Below are positions 52,532-60,380 of a stretch of 64,000 nt of DNA, piece by piece (within the stretch, counting starts at the first letter, position 1; each line of letters starts with the position of its first letter). The DNA is from an uncultured bacterium (GTDB taxonomy: Bacteria; Cyanobacteriota; Vampirovibrionia; Gastranaerophilales; Gastranaerophilaceae): assembly GCA_949288725.1 (NCBI GenBank), contig CASELF010000012.1, positions 29,603 to 93,602 of the forward strand, written 5' to 3'. Position numbers and translations under genes: made by a program. The notes beneath the pieces are model-generated. The model was not told the origin of the DNA. It saw only the letters and a list, made by a program, of their open reading frames with translations, and did no database searches.

Positions 52532-52569
52532 AAATTAATAAATAAACACGAGAAATTAAATTGAGATTT

Positions 52570-53475
52570 TTAACAAATGTAGCAGGATAACAATGCTTCT
52601 CCTGACATTTTCATCTTTTTTAATGCTCTTAATTCTGTTTGTCTTATACATTCTTTGGTAACACCATAAATATTACCAATTTCTTCAAGAGTATGTTTCT
52701 CATTATCATCCAGCCCATAACGCATTTTAACAACTTCTTGTTCTCTTTCTTTTAATGTTGAAATAACATTTCGTATATCATCTTTTAAATCTTGATACTC
52801 CATATTTACAGAAACTAAAGAAGTGTTATCGGCAAGAATATCTGCAACATTTAATTCTTTGCCGTCACCACGATCAAATCCGTTTTCTATAGAAATAGTT
52901 TTAGTGTAGGCAGATAAAAACATTTCAATTTTATCAGGCGCAATATTTATTTTTTTTGCAACATCTTCATTTTTTACAACATCATTAACTTCTTGCTCCA
53001 TCATAGTTTTTACTTTAGAAAACTTTGACAAAGTTTCTTGAATATACACAGGGATTTTCATACAGTGTGACTGCTCAGAAATTGCCTTGAACATTGCTTG
53101 CTTTACCCACCAAGAAGCATAAGTGGAAAATCTATATCCAAATTTGTAATTGTATTTTTCTACAGCCACCATCAAGCCAACATTTCCCTCTTGAATTAAG
53201 TCGATAATAGGAAGTGATGACATGTGAATAGATTTTCTTGCTATTGCAACTACTAATTTCAAATTTGCACGAATTAATTCTTGCTTTGCCTCTAAATCAC
53301 CTTGTTCTATACGTTTTGCAAGTTCTGTTTCTTCTTCTTGTGATAATTGCGGATAATTAGATATTTCTCTTAAATATGCCTTTAACACACTATCTGAAGA
53401 ATTTTCATCTTCTCTGTTTTGCTTTTCAAATTTTTTTGGCTCAACTTTCATTTCGATTAGTGACTCTCTTTTCAT
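52570..53475 (-). CDS. RNA polymerase sigma-70 family factor (group 1/2-like)
   Basis: 301 residues. Region 1.2 (SVLKAYLREISNYPQLSQEEE), region 2 (RANLKLVVAIARK, DLIQEGNVGLMVAVEKY, YRFSTYASWWVKQAM), region 3 and region 4 (REQEVVKMRYGL, HTLEEIGNIYGVTKECIRQTELRALKKMK) are all present. Region 1.1 is absent. Region 2.4 reads WWVKQAMFKAI rather than the usual WWIRQAITRAI, and the 4.2 helix has CIRQTE where RpoD has RIRQIE. This makes a group-2 (stress or growth-phase) sigma more likely than the primary one; it cannot be settled without the rest of the genome. Its promoter is overlaid by a palindrome. Confidence 0.93.
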   Translation of the reverse strand: MKRESLIEMKVEPKKFEKQNREDENSSDSVLKAYLREISNYPQLSQEEETELAKRIEQGDLEAKQELIRANLKLVVAIARKSIHMSSLPIIDLIQEGNVGLMVAVEKYNYKFGYRFSTYASWWVKQAMFKAISEQSHCMKIPVYIQETLSKFSKVKTMMEQEVNDVVKNEDVAKKINIAPDKIEMFLSAYTKTISIENGFDRGDGKELNVADILADNTSLVSVNMEYQDLKDDIRNVISTLKEREQEVVKMRYGLDDNEKHTLEEIGNIYGVTKECIRQTELRALKKMKMSGEALLSCYIC

Positions 53476-53550
53476 AAATTAAACTCCTTATTTTGCAACA
53501 GAAATTATTGCAGCGGACACTGCTAGGGGATAAACAACACGATATATACT

Positions 53551-53592
53551 TTGTATATACCCAATTATATACAATGAGTTACATTTGATTAA
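53551..53592 (-). promoter_or_regulatory. Sigma-gene promoter with overlapping palindrome
   Basis: Minus strand: TTAATC (53587-53592), 17-nt spacer, TATAAT (53564-53569). A dyad TTGTATATA (53551-53559), 6-nt spacer, TATATACAA (53566-53574) covers the -10. Confidence 0.6.
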
Positions 53593-53621
53593 GAATTATT
53601 AAGGTAAACTTTTGTAAAGAC

Positions 53622-53650
53622 CCGACAGCGGCTCATGTTCGTAATATAAT
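53622..53650 (+). promoter_or_regulatory. Promoter of the thioredoxin-like gene
   Basis: CCGACA (53622-53627), 17-nt spacer, TATAAT (53645-53650). Confidence 0.6.
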
Positions 53651-53693
53651 AAGAAAGGAGAGACGAGGGGAAATAAAGGAGACTCTAAAAAAA

Positions 53694-54197
53694 ATGAGCA
53701 AAAAGAAACTTATTTCAATAATTACATTAGTTGTACTTGTAATCGGACTCGGACTTGCCGGTGCATTTGAATACAAACATGTTAAACAAGTTAAAGCACG
53801 AAAACTTGCACAGCAACAACAATCTTTACCGGCCGGTAAAAAGCCTTCTGATTATAAAGTAGGTAAAGATTATAACGAGGCCGTTAAAACTTCAAAACCG
53901 GTACTTGTATTATTCTATGCTGACTGGTGCAGATATTGTATTAGATTTATGCCAATATATGAACAAGCAGCAAAAAAATATGCAAAAGATTTAGAATTTG
54001 CTAAGGTTAATGTGGAAGACAGGAAATATGAAAAACTTGTACAAGATTCCAGAATTAGCGGATTTCCAACAGTCATGATAATTGATAAAAAATATGACAA
54101 CAAAGTTATTATTCCAAATTCAAGTCTAGGTACAATTGATGATATCAGTGCGGAAATAGACAGGTTTACAAGAATAAGAAAACTTTTAGATAAATAA
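53694..54197 (+). CDS. Membrane-anchored thioredoxin-like protein
   Basis: 167 residues. An N-terminal signal anchor (about 6-24) leads to a thioredoxin fold outside the membrane with active site Cys79-Arg-Tyr-Cys82 (FYADWCRYCIRF) and the cis-Pro loop SGFPTVMII. It resembles periplasmic DsbD/TlpA-like and thioredoxin_2 proteins used for disulfide exchange. AAGGAGA site. It is divergent from the sigma gene. Confidence 0.92.
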   Translation: MSKKKLISIITLVVLVIGLGLAGAFEYKHVKQVKARKLAQQQQSLPAGKKPSDYKVGKDYNEAVKTSKPVLVLFYADWCRYCIRFMPIYEQAAKKYAKDLEFAKVNVEDRKYEKLVQDSRISGFPTVMIIDKKYDNKVIIPNSSLGTIDDISAEIDRFTRIRKLLDK

Positions 54198-54203
54198 ATT
54201 TCT

Positions 54204-54236
54204 AAATAGCAGTAATCGTTATGATTACTGCTATTT
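54204..54236 (+). terminator. Hairpin after the thioredoxin-like gene
   Basis: 14-bp stem (54204-54217 with 54223-54236), 5-nt loop. The T-tract is only the stem's own TTT, so termination may be weak. Confidence 0.7.
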
Positions 54237-54265
54237 AAGCATAAAAGGAAGATGACAAAAAGGAT

Positions 54266-54321
54266 TTAACATTGATTAACATTTCTTAATATTTATCTTA
54301 AAAAGAGCAATTTTTTATAAT
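54266..54321 (+). promoter_or_regulatory. TTAA direct repeats and -10 box upstream of the 539-residue gene
   Basis: TTAAC at 54266 and 54276, TTAAT at 54286, TTAAA at 54298 (spacing 10, 10, 12), then TATAAT at 54316-54321. The layout is that of an OmpR/PhoB-type activator site replacing the -35. Confidence 0.5.
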
Positions 54322-54361
54322 TTTTGCATTCATGTATATAGAAGGTCATAGTAGGTGGAAA

Positions 54362-55981
54362 ATGAGTATTGAAAAGATTAAAGCCAAAATTGAAAGCGGC
54401 TCCTATCCCAAAATCAAGAAGGGATATTCTACTGGAAGTCAAGCATATTTAACCGCTGAAAAAGACAGTGTAAATTTCACAGGCGCAACCGCAGCCGCTA
54501 CAACTACAGTCGCTAAACCGCTTGAAAAATACTTACTGGAAAAAATGCCTTGGATTGCCAGAGCAATGGTAAAATTGCACGAAGGGATGGGCGAAGTACA
54601 AAACCAATTAATAAACGCATTTGGTACAGGATTAGTAGCACCTATTTTCATCATGTATAACCCTCTATCAGATAAAGATCAAGATACTAAAACATATACC
54701 GCAATGAGACAACCAATTTCTGCAATTCTTGCAGTTGGCACACAAGCAGCAATTGTTGTACCATTTAATGCAATGATTAAACATGATGCTGACATTGGTT
54801 ATCTTCCAATGCAATACAATAGAACATTATTCCCTTCAGATGATTATATTGAAAAACTTGTAAAAAAAGAAAATCCGGAAAGAAAATTTAAGAAAACAAA
54901 AGATGTAGATGAATTAAAAGATGCTATTGCAGCATATAAAAAAGAACATTACGAAAAACCACTTATAAAAATGATTGAAAATGATCAAATCATATTCAAT
55001 ACAACAGATGGCAAAAATAAATCTACATTAGAAATGCCTAAAGAAAAATTCACCGAATTATTTAAAGAAACAATAGATGAAATAATAAAAGAAGAAGAAA
55101 ATGAAAAACTAAATGCAATTAACAAAAAATTGCCAAAGAAGGTTGAGCGTGGAATCTTTTATCATACAAACGCCGAACAAGCAATGGATATTATGCGCCG
55201 TTTGCATAAACATGTAGATTTTGGTGAACTTAACTTTGAAAATAACCCATTAGCAATAGAAAATGCGCATAAGAATTTTGACAAAGAATGTAACACTATA
55301 ATAAAAGAATTAAAGAAAGAAAACGGCAAATTCCCAGAGAAAAAGGTTGTAAATTCTGAATTTATCAAAATTCTAAAAGAATTAAAAAGATGGAACAACG
55401 GAAAAGATGAACCATCATTAAGAGTATTACAAGATAAAATCATAAAACAAATTGACCTAATCAAAAGAATGCATAGCATGGAATCTACAAAAGCCATTGT
55501 TAGTTATGTAGAAGGAGCAGTATTCCGCAGAACAGATGCTATTGACGGAACAATAAAAACATTACGTACAATTCAATCAAGACTTGAAGGTGACGGAATT
55601 TCAGTAAAAGAAGCACAAGCAATTATAGATGAAGAAATTGCAAGGTCTAAAAAACAAGTTCAACAAATATTAAAAACCAGAAATCCTGGAAAGATAGATA
55701 TAAAAACGGCCCCTGAATGGATTGAAAGCAGTGGCGCAAGACTTTCTGAAAAAGCAAAAAGTATTGCAAAATGTATCGCTAAAAGGGCAGAAAAACACGC
55801 AACCTCATACATTGATGGCTTAAAACGCTGGACAGGTTTAGGAGTATCACTTGCAATTCTTCCACTAACCTGCTGGCTATTAAATAGAATTTATCCTTGG
55901 GTAATGGATAGAGTATTCCCAAGTTTATCAAAGCCAAAAGCAAAAGAAAATAATACTGAAAAGAAAGTTGAGGTGGCATAA
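54362..55981 (+). CDS. Lineage-specific hypothetical membrane-associated protein
   Basis: 539 residues from the ATG at 54362, which has AGGTGG just upstream; an in-frame ATG at 54332, about 10 nt after a TATAAT, is an alternative. Near the N-terminus is DSVNFTG, then hydrophobic stretches (ISAILAVGTQAAIVVPFNAM), a long Lys/Glu-rich helical middle (about 160-470) and a C-terminal membrane helix (LGVSLAILPLTCWLLNRIYPW). Part of it (about 85-150) resembles the next gene's product. No family is recognised. It overlaps the next gene by 1 bp. Confidence 0.78.
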   Translation: MSIEKIKAKIESGSYPKIKKGYSTGSQAYLTAEKDSVNFTGATAAATTTVAKPLEKYLLEKMPWIARAMVKLHEGMGEVQNQLINAFGTGLVAPIFIMYNPLSDKDQDTKTYTAMRQPISAILAVGTQAAIVVPFNAMIKHDADIGYLPMQYNRTLFPSDDYIEKLVKKENPERKFKKTKDVDELKDAIAAYKKEHYEKPLIKMIENDQIIFNTTDGKNKSTLEMPKEKFTELFKETIDEIIKEEENEKLNAINKKLPKKVERGIFYHTNAEQAMDIMRRLHKHVDFGELNFENNPLAIENAHKNFDKECNTIIKELKKENGKFPEKKVVNSEFIKILKELKRWNNGKDEPSLRVLQDKIIKQIDLIKRMHSMESTKAIVSYVEGAVFRRTDAIDGTIKTLRTIQSRLEGDGISVKEAQAIIDEEIARSKKQVQQILKTRNPGKIDIKTAPEWIESSGARLSEKAKSIAKCIAKRAEKHATSYIDGLKRWTGLGVSLAILPLTCWLLNRIYPWVMDRVFPSLSKPKAKENNTEKKVEVA

Positions 55982-56715
55982 TGACTGCAATCAACACAAT
56001 AACAAAACCAGTACACAGCGTAATCAAATGGTTTGCAAAAACCAGAATACCTCAACATGCCGGCGCCAAAGTATTAAACAATGACAGAAAATTTATTGAT
56101 GGTTTAGGAGTTGCATCTATCGTTGCAAAAGACGGGTTAGGGTGCTACTTATACGTAACTCAAAGTTTAAATAACAAAGATATTCCTGAAGATAAAAGAA
56201 GATTCGTTGCATCCTTAGACCTTACTAACGGTTTATTGATGATTGCTCTTCAAATCTTAATGTTCAAAACAGTTTCAAATAAAGTTACACAAACCAAAAT
56301 GTTTGAGAAAATCTTTGGTAAAATATTTGACAGACCTCTTAAGAAATTCTATAGAGCGAATACAAAACTTAGACCTGAATATAGTAATCTTACAGATATT
56401 GATTATTCAAAATGCTTTACTTCAATCAGAAACAAAGTTCGTGATGCCTTTGGCGGTTTAGTATCACTTGCAGCAGCAACAATTGTCGGAAAAAGAATGC
56501 TTGTTCCATTCATCGCAACACCATTAGCAGGAACAGTTGAAAAGCAAATGCTTAAACGAAACGAAAAGAAAGCCGCAACAAATAATAATCAATCAGATGA
56601 AAAACAAAATGTTTCTATGCAAGGCAAGTTAAACATAGTTTCAACACCGGAAACATACACAAACCCTGCTTGGCAAAAAACAGGTCCTAACTTCCTTGAA
56701 AAATACGGCAAATAA
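55981..56715 (+). CDS. Lineage-specific hypothetical membrane protein
   Basis: 244 residues. Contains hydrophobic segments at about 80-100 (LDLTNGLLMIALQILMF) and 155-180 (GGLVSLAAATIVGKRML), a basic middle, and a polar Asn/Gln-rich C-terminal tail. The stretch LNNKDIPEDKRRFVASLDLT and the following helix align with PLSDKDQDTKTYTAMRQPIS in the upstream protein, so the two share a domain. No family is recognised. Start overlaps the upstream stop (TAATG). Confidence 0.78.
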   Translation: MTAINTITKPVHSVIKWFAKTRIPQHAGAKVLNNDRKFIDGLGVASIVAKDGLGCYLYVTQSLNNKDIPEDKRRFVASLDLTNGLLMIALQILMFKTVSNKVTQTKMFEKIFGKIFDRPLKKFYRANTKLRPEYSNLTDIDYSKCFTSIRNKVRDAFGGLVSLAAATIVGKRMLVPFIATPLAGTVEKQMLKRNEKKAATNNNQSDEKQNVSMQGKLNIVSTPETYTNPAWQKTGPNFLEKYGK

Positions 56716-56731
56716 AAAACATCTACATATA

Positions 56732-56766
56732 AATAACAAGTTTGAAATACAACTTGTTATTTTTTA
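56732..56766. terminator. Bidirectional terminator
   Basis: AATAACAAGTT/AACTTGTTATT, 8-nt loop, T-run on the plus strand; it also abuts the minus-strand gene end at 56764. Confidence 0.85.
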
Positions 56767-57336
56767 TAGTGATGAATCAAGTGAATTGACTAATTCCTGA
56801 ATATAAACATTAACCGCTTGGGTTATTAACAAATCAGGTTCTGAAGTTGCGAATTCATCTAATATAAAAATAGCCTTTTTTACATCACCACTTTTTTCAT
56901 AAAGTAACGCCAATGTTATTTTATCTAAACTGGATTTCTTTTTGGTTTTATATTCAGCAAGTTTTGAAGATATTTTCCCTAATCTGGCATAGCAATCAAC
57001 AAGATTTTTGTAATATTCAAAATTTAAAGGATACTGCTTTAATGCATTTTGAAAACAATCCAATGCCAATTGCGGATATCCTATTATCATATATACTCTG
57101 CCTAAATTGTTAAAATATGTGGCTGTTGCTTGAGTTTTGGGATTAAGACTAATTGCAATCTTAAATTCTTCAATTGCACCATAATAATTTTTCTCTTCAA
57201 TATACATCACGCCCAAATTATTGTGATGATAAGCATTTTTCTCAGGATCAATAACGTAAGTAGCAACAGTTCCCGCCGCAAATACAGGCTGAAACAGTAA
57301 CAATAAAATAAAAAATATCAATCCAATCTTCTTCAT
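56764..57336 (-). CDS. Exported TPR protein
   Basis: 190 residues. Signal peptide about 1-20 (QPVFA). Tetratricopeptide repeats fill about 35-130 (NNLGVMYIEEKNYYGAIEEF, NNLGRVYMIIGYPQLALDCF, NLVDCYARLGKISSKL), then a helical C-terminus. No Shine-Dalgarno is seen; a TATAAT lies 12 nt before the ATG, so the leader would be very short. It is monocistronic, convergent with the membrane pair. Confidence 0.85.
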   Translation of the reverse strand: MKKIGLIFFILLLLFQPVFAAGTVATYVIDPEKNAYHHNNLGVMYIEEKNYYGAIEEFKIAISLNPKTQATATYFNNLGRVYMIIGYPQLALDCFQNALKQYPLNFEYYKNLVDCYARLGKISSKLAEYKTKKKSSLDKITLALLYEKSGDVKKAIFILDEFATSEPDLLITQAVNVYIQELVNSLDSSL

Positions 57337-57382
57337 AATACATACTATATTATAATTATTTTTTCAAATACATCAAGCAAAA

Positions 57383-58306
57383 TTATAATATAGGAATCTC
57401 CATACCTTCATGCGGAAGATAAACATTTTTGTTAGAAGATGTATAATATTCCTTTAATCTTGATAACCTTGTATCATCATAAGACGGATCATAATGGAAA
57501 AATGCCAGTTTTTTGGCCTTTGCCTGCTTCATAACCTCTATAGCCATATCAAATGTAGAATGCCCATAACCTTGTTTTGGGGAACAAGGATTTAGGTAAT
57601 CTTCTGTTGTATATTGAGCGTCATGAATTAACATATCACAATTCTTAGCAAATTTAATAAACTTTCTATCACCGCCAAAATAACATTCCTTATCCGTTGC
57701 ATAAACAAGAGATTTATTCTTATATGAAATTTTATATATCATTACCCCATCTTGCGGATGAACGTATGACTTATAAAACGTTACCAAAACATCATCATCT
57801 TCTTGTACAACATCCTCAAGATTTACAAGTTGAGGTTTTGAATTATTCTTAATCAAAATCGCCTGAGTGTCAGAAATCCCTTGAATTTCAAGTTTACAAG
57901 AAATCTCCTCTAAATCTACCGGAAAAGTTTTACCAAACAAAAGTTCAGAAAGACTTTCCGATAAAGTCTTATTAACTTGTTTGGGTCCAAAAACCATAAT
58001 TTTTGTAGAATTCAGATGTAGCGGTTTGAAAAATGTAAGCCCTAAAATATGATCATGATGAATGTGAGAAAGCAAAACTGTTGATTTAATTGGTTTTCTA
58101 TCTTCAGGATTGACAGAAGATGATATTGATTTTTCCATCAAATCATCACCAATATCAACAATACCAGTTCCTGCATCAAGAATTATTAAATGACCGCCAA
58201 CATTAACTTCAACACAAGAGGTATTTCCGCCGTAATTATAAAACTCTTTCTTTGCAACAGGAAAACTTCCTCTAACACCTCTAAATTTTACACTAAACTC
58301 ACTCAT
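57383..58306 (-). CDS. Metallo-beta-lactamase-fold hydrolase
   Basis: 307 residues from the ATG at 58306 (GAGG site); a TTG 12 nt earlier is less likely. Metal ligands are in LSHIHHDHILG (His81, His83, Asp85, His86), with further ligands at MLIHDAQY and FFHYDPSYDD. The opening VKFRGVRGSFP...YGGNTSCVEV is typical of the subgroup related to class II cyclic-nucleotide phosphodiesterases and PhnP/RNase Z. Substrate unknown. It lies 14 bp after the metallophosphoesterase gene, in a three-gene operon. Confidence 0.9.
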   Translation of the reverse strand: MSEFSVKFRGVRGSFPVAKKEFYNYGGNTSCVEVNVGGHLIILDAGTGIVDIGDDLMEKSISSSVNPEDRKPIKSTVLLSHIHHDHILGLTFFKPLHLNSTKIMVFGPKQVNKTLSESLSELLFGKTFPVDLEEISCKLEIQGISDTQAILIKNNSKPQLVNLEDVVQEDDDVLVTFYKSYVHPQDGVMIYKISYKNKSLVYATDKECYFGGDRKFIKFAKNCDMLIHDAQYTTEDYLNPCSPKQGYGHSTFDMAIEVMKQAKAKKLAFFHYDPSYDDTRLSRLKEYYTSSNKNVYLPHEGMEIPIL

Positions 58307-58320
58307 CTTAATCCTCAATA

Positions 58321-59322
58321 TTATTTCTTTATTTCATAAGTTCCAATTTGGTCGTGTTTTTCACCCGTATAAATGATACTTCCAAACACCAACATTTTAG
58401 CCATTCTTTGAATTTCTACCTCTCTTGTTTCTCTCCATTCAAAATCAAACACAACTTTATCCTTGTAATTTGTAACATTAACAATTCTAAAAGCATTCGG
58501 ATATGAAACAAGTGCCGGTGAACTTACATATAAAACATTATCGTGCTGAGTAATTTTTGCTGCATGATAATGCCCCTGAAAAACGCCTATCGGATTATCA
58601 TAACTTTCTATCAAAGCCTTCACTGCAGCCGCATTCCTAAGTTTATGACTAGGACTTGCAAACGGCTCAATTACCGGAACATGCATAAAAATTAATACTA
58701 CATCATTCTTAGAAGAATCCAACTCCTTTTTTAGCCATTTAAACTGAACTTCATCAACATATCCGTTAGAAGTTATTTCATCCGTAATTATATTATCTAA
58801 TACTATAACTTTAAAATTCTTCTTTGGCTTGAATGAATAGTAAGGTTTTTTGTATTTGAAATCAGGATTAGAATTCTTTAACATCTCCATATATACAGAA
58901 GTGGTTAAATACCCTCCAACGCATCTGTCATGATTACCAAAAGCAAAATACCAAGGAGCCTCTATCTTTTCTACATGAGGCAGCGCGGCTCTCAATTCTT
59001 TTTCAAATGACTTATCAATCAAGTCACCTGTGAGCATTACAAAATCCAAATCCTTTACTTCATTTATTTGTTCAACAGCATCATCAAGAAGTTGAGGTGA
59101 TTTGCCAGTCATTTTGTATGTTGTATTTGCACCATTTTCTAAAAAGTGAACATCACTTAACTGAACAAACTTAAGACTTGTAGAACCTGCAACAGAATAT
59201 GCCTGCAACCCCCACAACATTCCGGCGGTTAACAACAAGGTTATAAAACCATTTACTATACTGGCAAAAAAGCCTTCTTTTTTCTTTTCTTTTTTATTAT
59301 TCTGTCTTTTGTACTTGCTCAT
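58321..59322 (-). CDS. Membrane-anchored metallophosphoesterase
   Basis: 333 residues. A basic N-terminus and one membrane helix (about 20-42) precede the calcineurin-like fold: FVQLSDVHFL, LTGDLIDK, AFGNHDR, FMHVPV and FQGHYHA hold the di-metal ligands. It faces outward. It resembles the secreted enzyme at 3223-4065 in motif order and length of spacing. The 5' end overlaps the TPR gene by 26 bp. Confidence 0.9.
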   Translation of the reverse strand: MSKYKRQNNKKEKKKEGFFASIVNGFITLLLTAGMLWGLQAYSVAGSTSLKFVQLSDVHFLENGANTTYKMTGKSPQLLDDAVEQINEVKDLDFVMLTGDLIDKSFEKELRAALPHVEKIEAPWYFAFGNHDRCVGGYLTTSVYMEMLKNSNPDFKYKKPYYSFKPKKNFKVIVLDNIITDEITSNGYVDEVQFKWLKKELDSSKNDVVLIFMHVPVIEPFASPSHKLRNAAAVKALIESYDNPIGVFQGHYHAAKITQHDNVLYVSSPALVSYPNAFRIVNVTNYKDKVVFDFEWRETREVEIQRMAKMLVFGSIIYTGEKHDQIGTYEIKK

Positions 59323-60232
59323 TTGGATTACTTTCCAGTAATTTCTTTATTTCATTATATTTATTTTCCAAATATAAGTCATCATCAGATAATATGAGAG
59401 CTTTGTCAATATTCATCAACGCACTCATATAATCTTTCATTTCTAAATCACAATATCCCATATATTCATATATTTTGGAAGTTTGAATATATGGTAGAAG
59501 TTCTTTGAACAATGTTTTGGCCTGCTCAAAATTTCCGTTTTTATAAAGAATTTTTGCCTTATCAAACTGATATTCAGGACAATTGTTCAATTTTATTGCA
59601 GTTTCATTATCAGCCTGTGCCGCCTCAAGTTGTCCGAGTTCAAACTCCGCACGGGACTTTATTGCATAGGCTAAATCATCTTTTGAATCAAAGGTTAAAT
59701 ATTTATCTATAGGATTGATAACAGCCTCATATCTGCCTACATCAAACAGTGTTAAGGCTATTGCAAGGTAGGCTTGCGCAAAATCGGGTTTGGCTGAAAC
59801 TGATCCATTATATGCATCAAGTGCTTTCATATAATCATTTCTGTCTCTAAAATAATTTCCAAGAAAATAATACGCTATATATGAATTATTCGCCTTTGTA
59901 GCCCGCAACAAAGCCTCATATTCCATTTTATCATTTCCGCTTTGTTTATATTCCATTGCTTCTTTTATCCCGGGATTTATTGCGGTCACATAGGATTTTT
60001 TATCCTGACTTATCACATGCAATAGCCCCATTCTTAAATCGGATGCTTGCTTGCTATTTGGATTTCTTTCCAATATTTTATCCAAATATACCAAAGCAGA
60101 ATTATAATCACCTATAACGCAATAATTCGCAGCAATATCCAGATAATCTTCTTCAAGTTCATCTGCCCTAACCGGCAATGCCATACATAATCCCAGTATC
60201 ATGAATAATAAAGATAGAATAAACTTTTTCAT
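59297..60232 (-). CDS. Exported TPR protein, first gene of the phosphoesterase operon
   Basis: 311 residues. Signal peptide about 1-23 (ALPVRA). Tetratricopeptide repeats run from about 28 to 290 (AANYCVIGDYNSALVYLDKI, YFLGNYFRDRNDYMKALDAYN, MGYCDLEMKDYMSALMNIDKAL). It likely scaffolds envelope proteins. The promoter TGCTATAAT ends exactly 6 nt before the ATG, with no Shine-Dalgarno, predicting a leaderless mRNA. Confidence 0.9.
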   Translation of the reverse strand: MKKFILSLLFMILGLCMALPVRADELEEDYLDIAANYCVIGDYNSALVYLDKILERNPNSKQASDLRMGLLHVISQDKKSYVTAINPGIKEAMEYKQSGNDKMEYEALLRATKANNSYIAYYFLGNYFRDRNDYMKALDAYNGSVSAKPDFAQAYLAIALTLFDVGRYEAVINPIDKYLTFDSKDDLAYAIKSRAEFELGQLEAAQADNETAIKLNNCPEYQFDKAKILYKNGNFEQAKTLFKELLPYIQTSKIYEYMGYCDLEMKDYMSALMNIDKALILSDDDLYLENKYNEIKKLLESNPNEQVQKTE

Positions 60233-60247
60233 AAAACAATTATAGCA
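60233..60247 (-). promoter_or_regulatory. Extended -10, predicted leaderless start
   Basis: Minus strand TGCTATAAT (hexamer 60239-60244), then 6 nt, then the ATG at 60232. Confidence 0.6.
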
Positions 60248-60333
60248 TAAATATTTAACATTATATAAAGAGTTATTAACTTAGTAACAAACAGGTAAAT
60301 ACATAATAAATACAACTAATTTAACTAAGAAAA

Positions 60334-60366
60334 AAGAGCCCGAATTTCTTCGGACTCTTCTTTTTT
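60334..60366 (-). terminator. PFOR gene terminator
   Basis: AAGAGCCCGAA/TTCGGACTCTT with one mismatch and a TTTC loop, flanked by A and T runs. Confidence 0.8.
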
Positions 60367-60380
60367 ATTATTAAAGTTAT

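Noticed and set aside
4551..52554. AAATAAACACGAGA present at both 4551-4564 and 52541-52554
   Set aside because: Both are in AT-rich non-coding DNA. One overlaps the weak promoter of candidate RNA A, the other lies after the sigma gene. With two copies and no shared context it is not enough for a claim.
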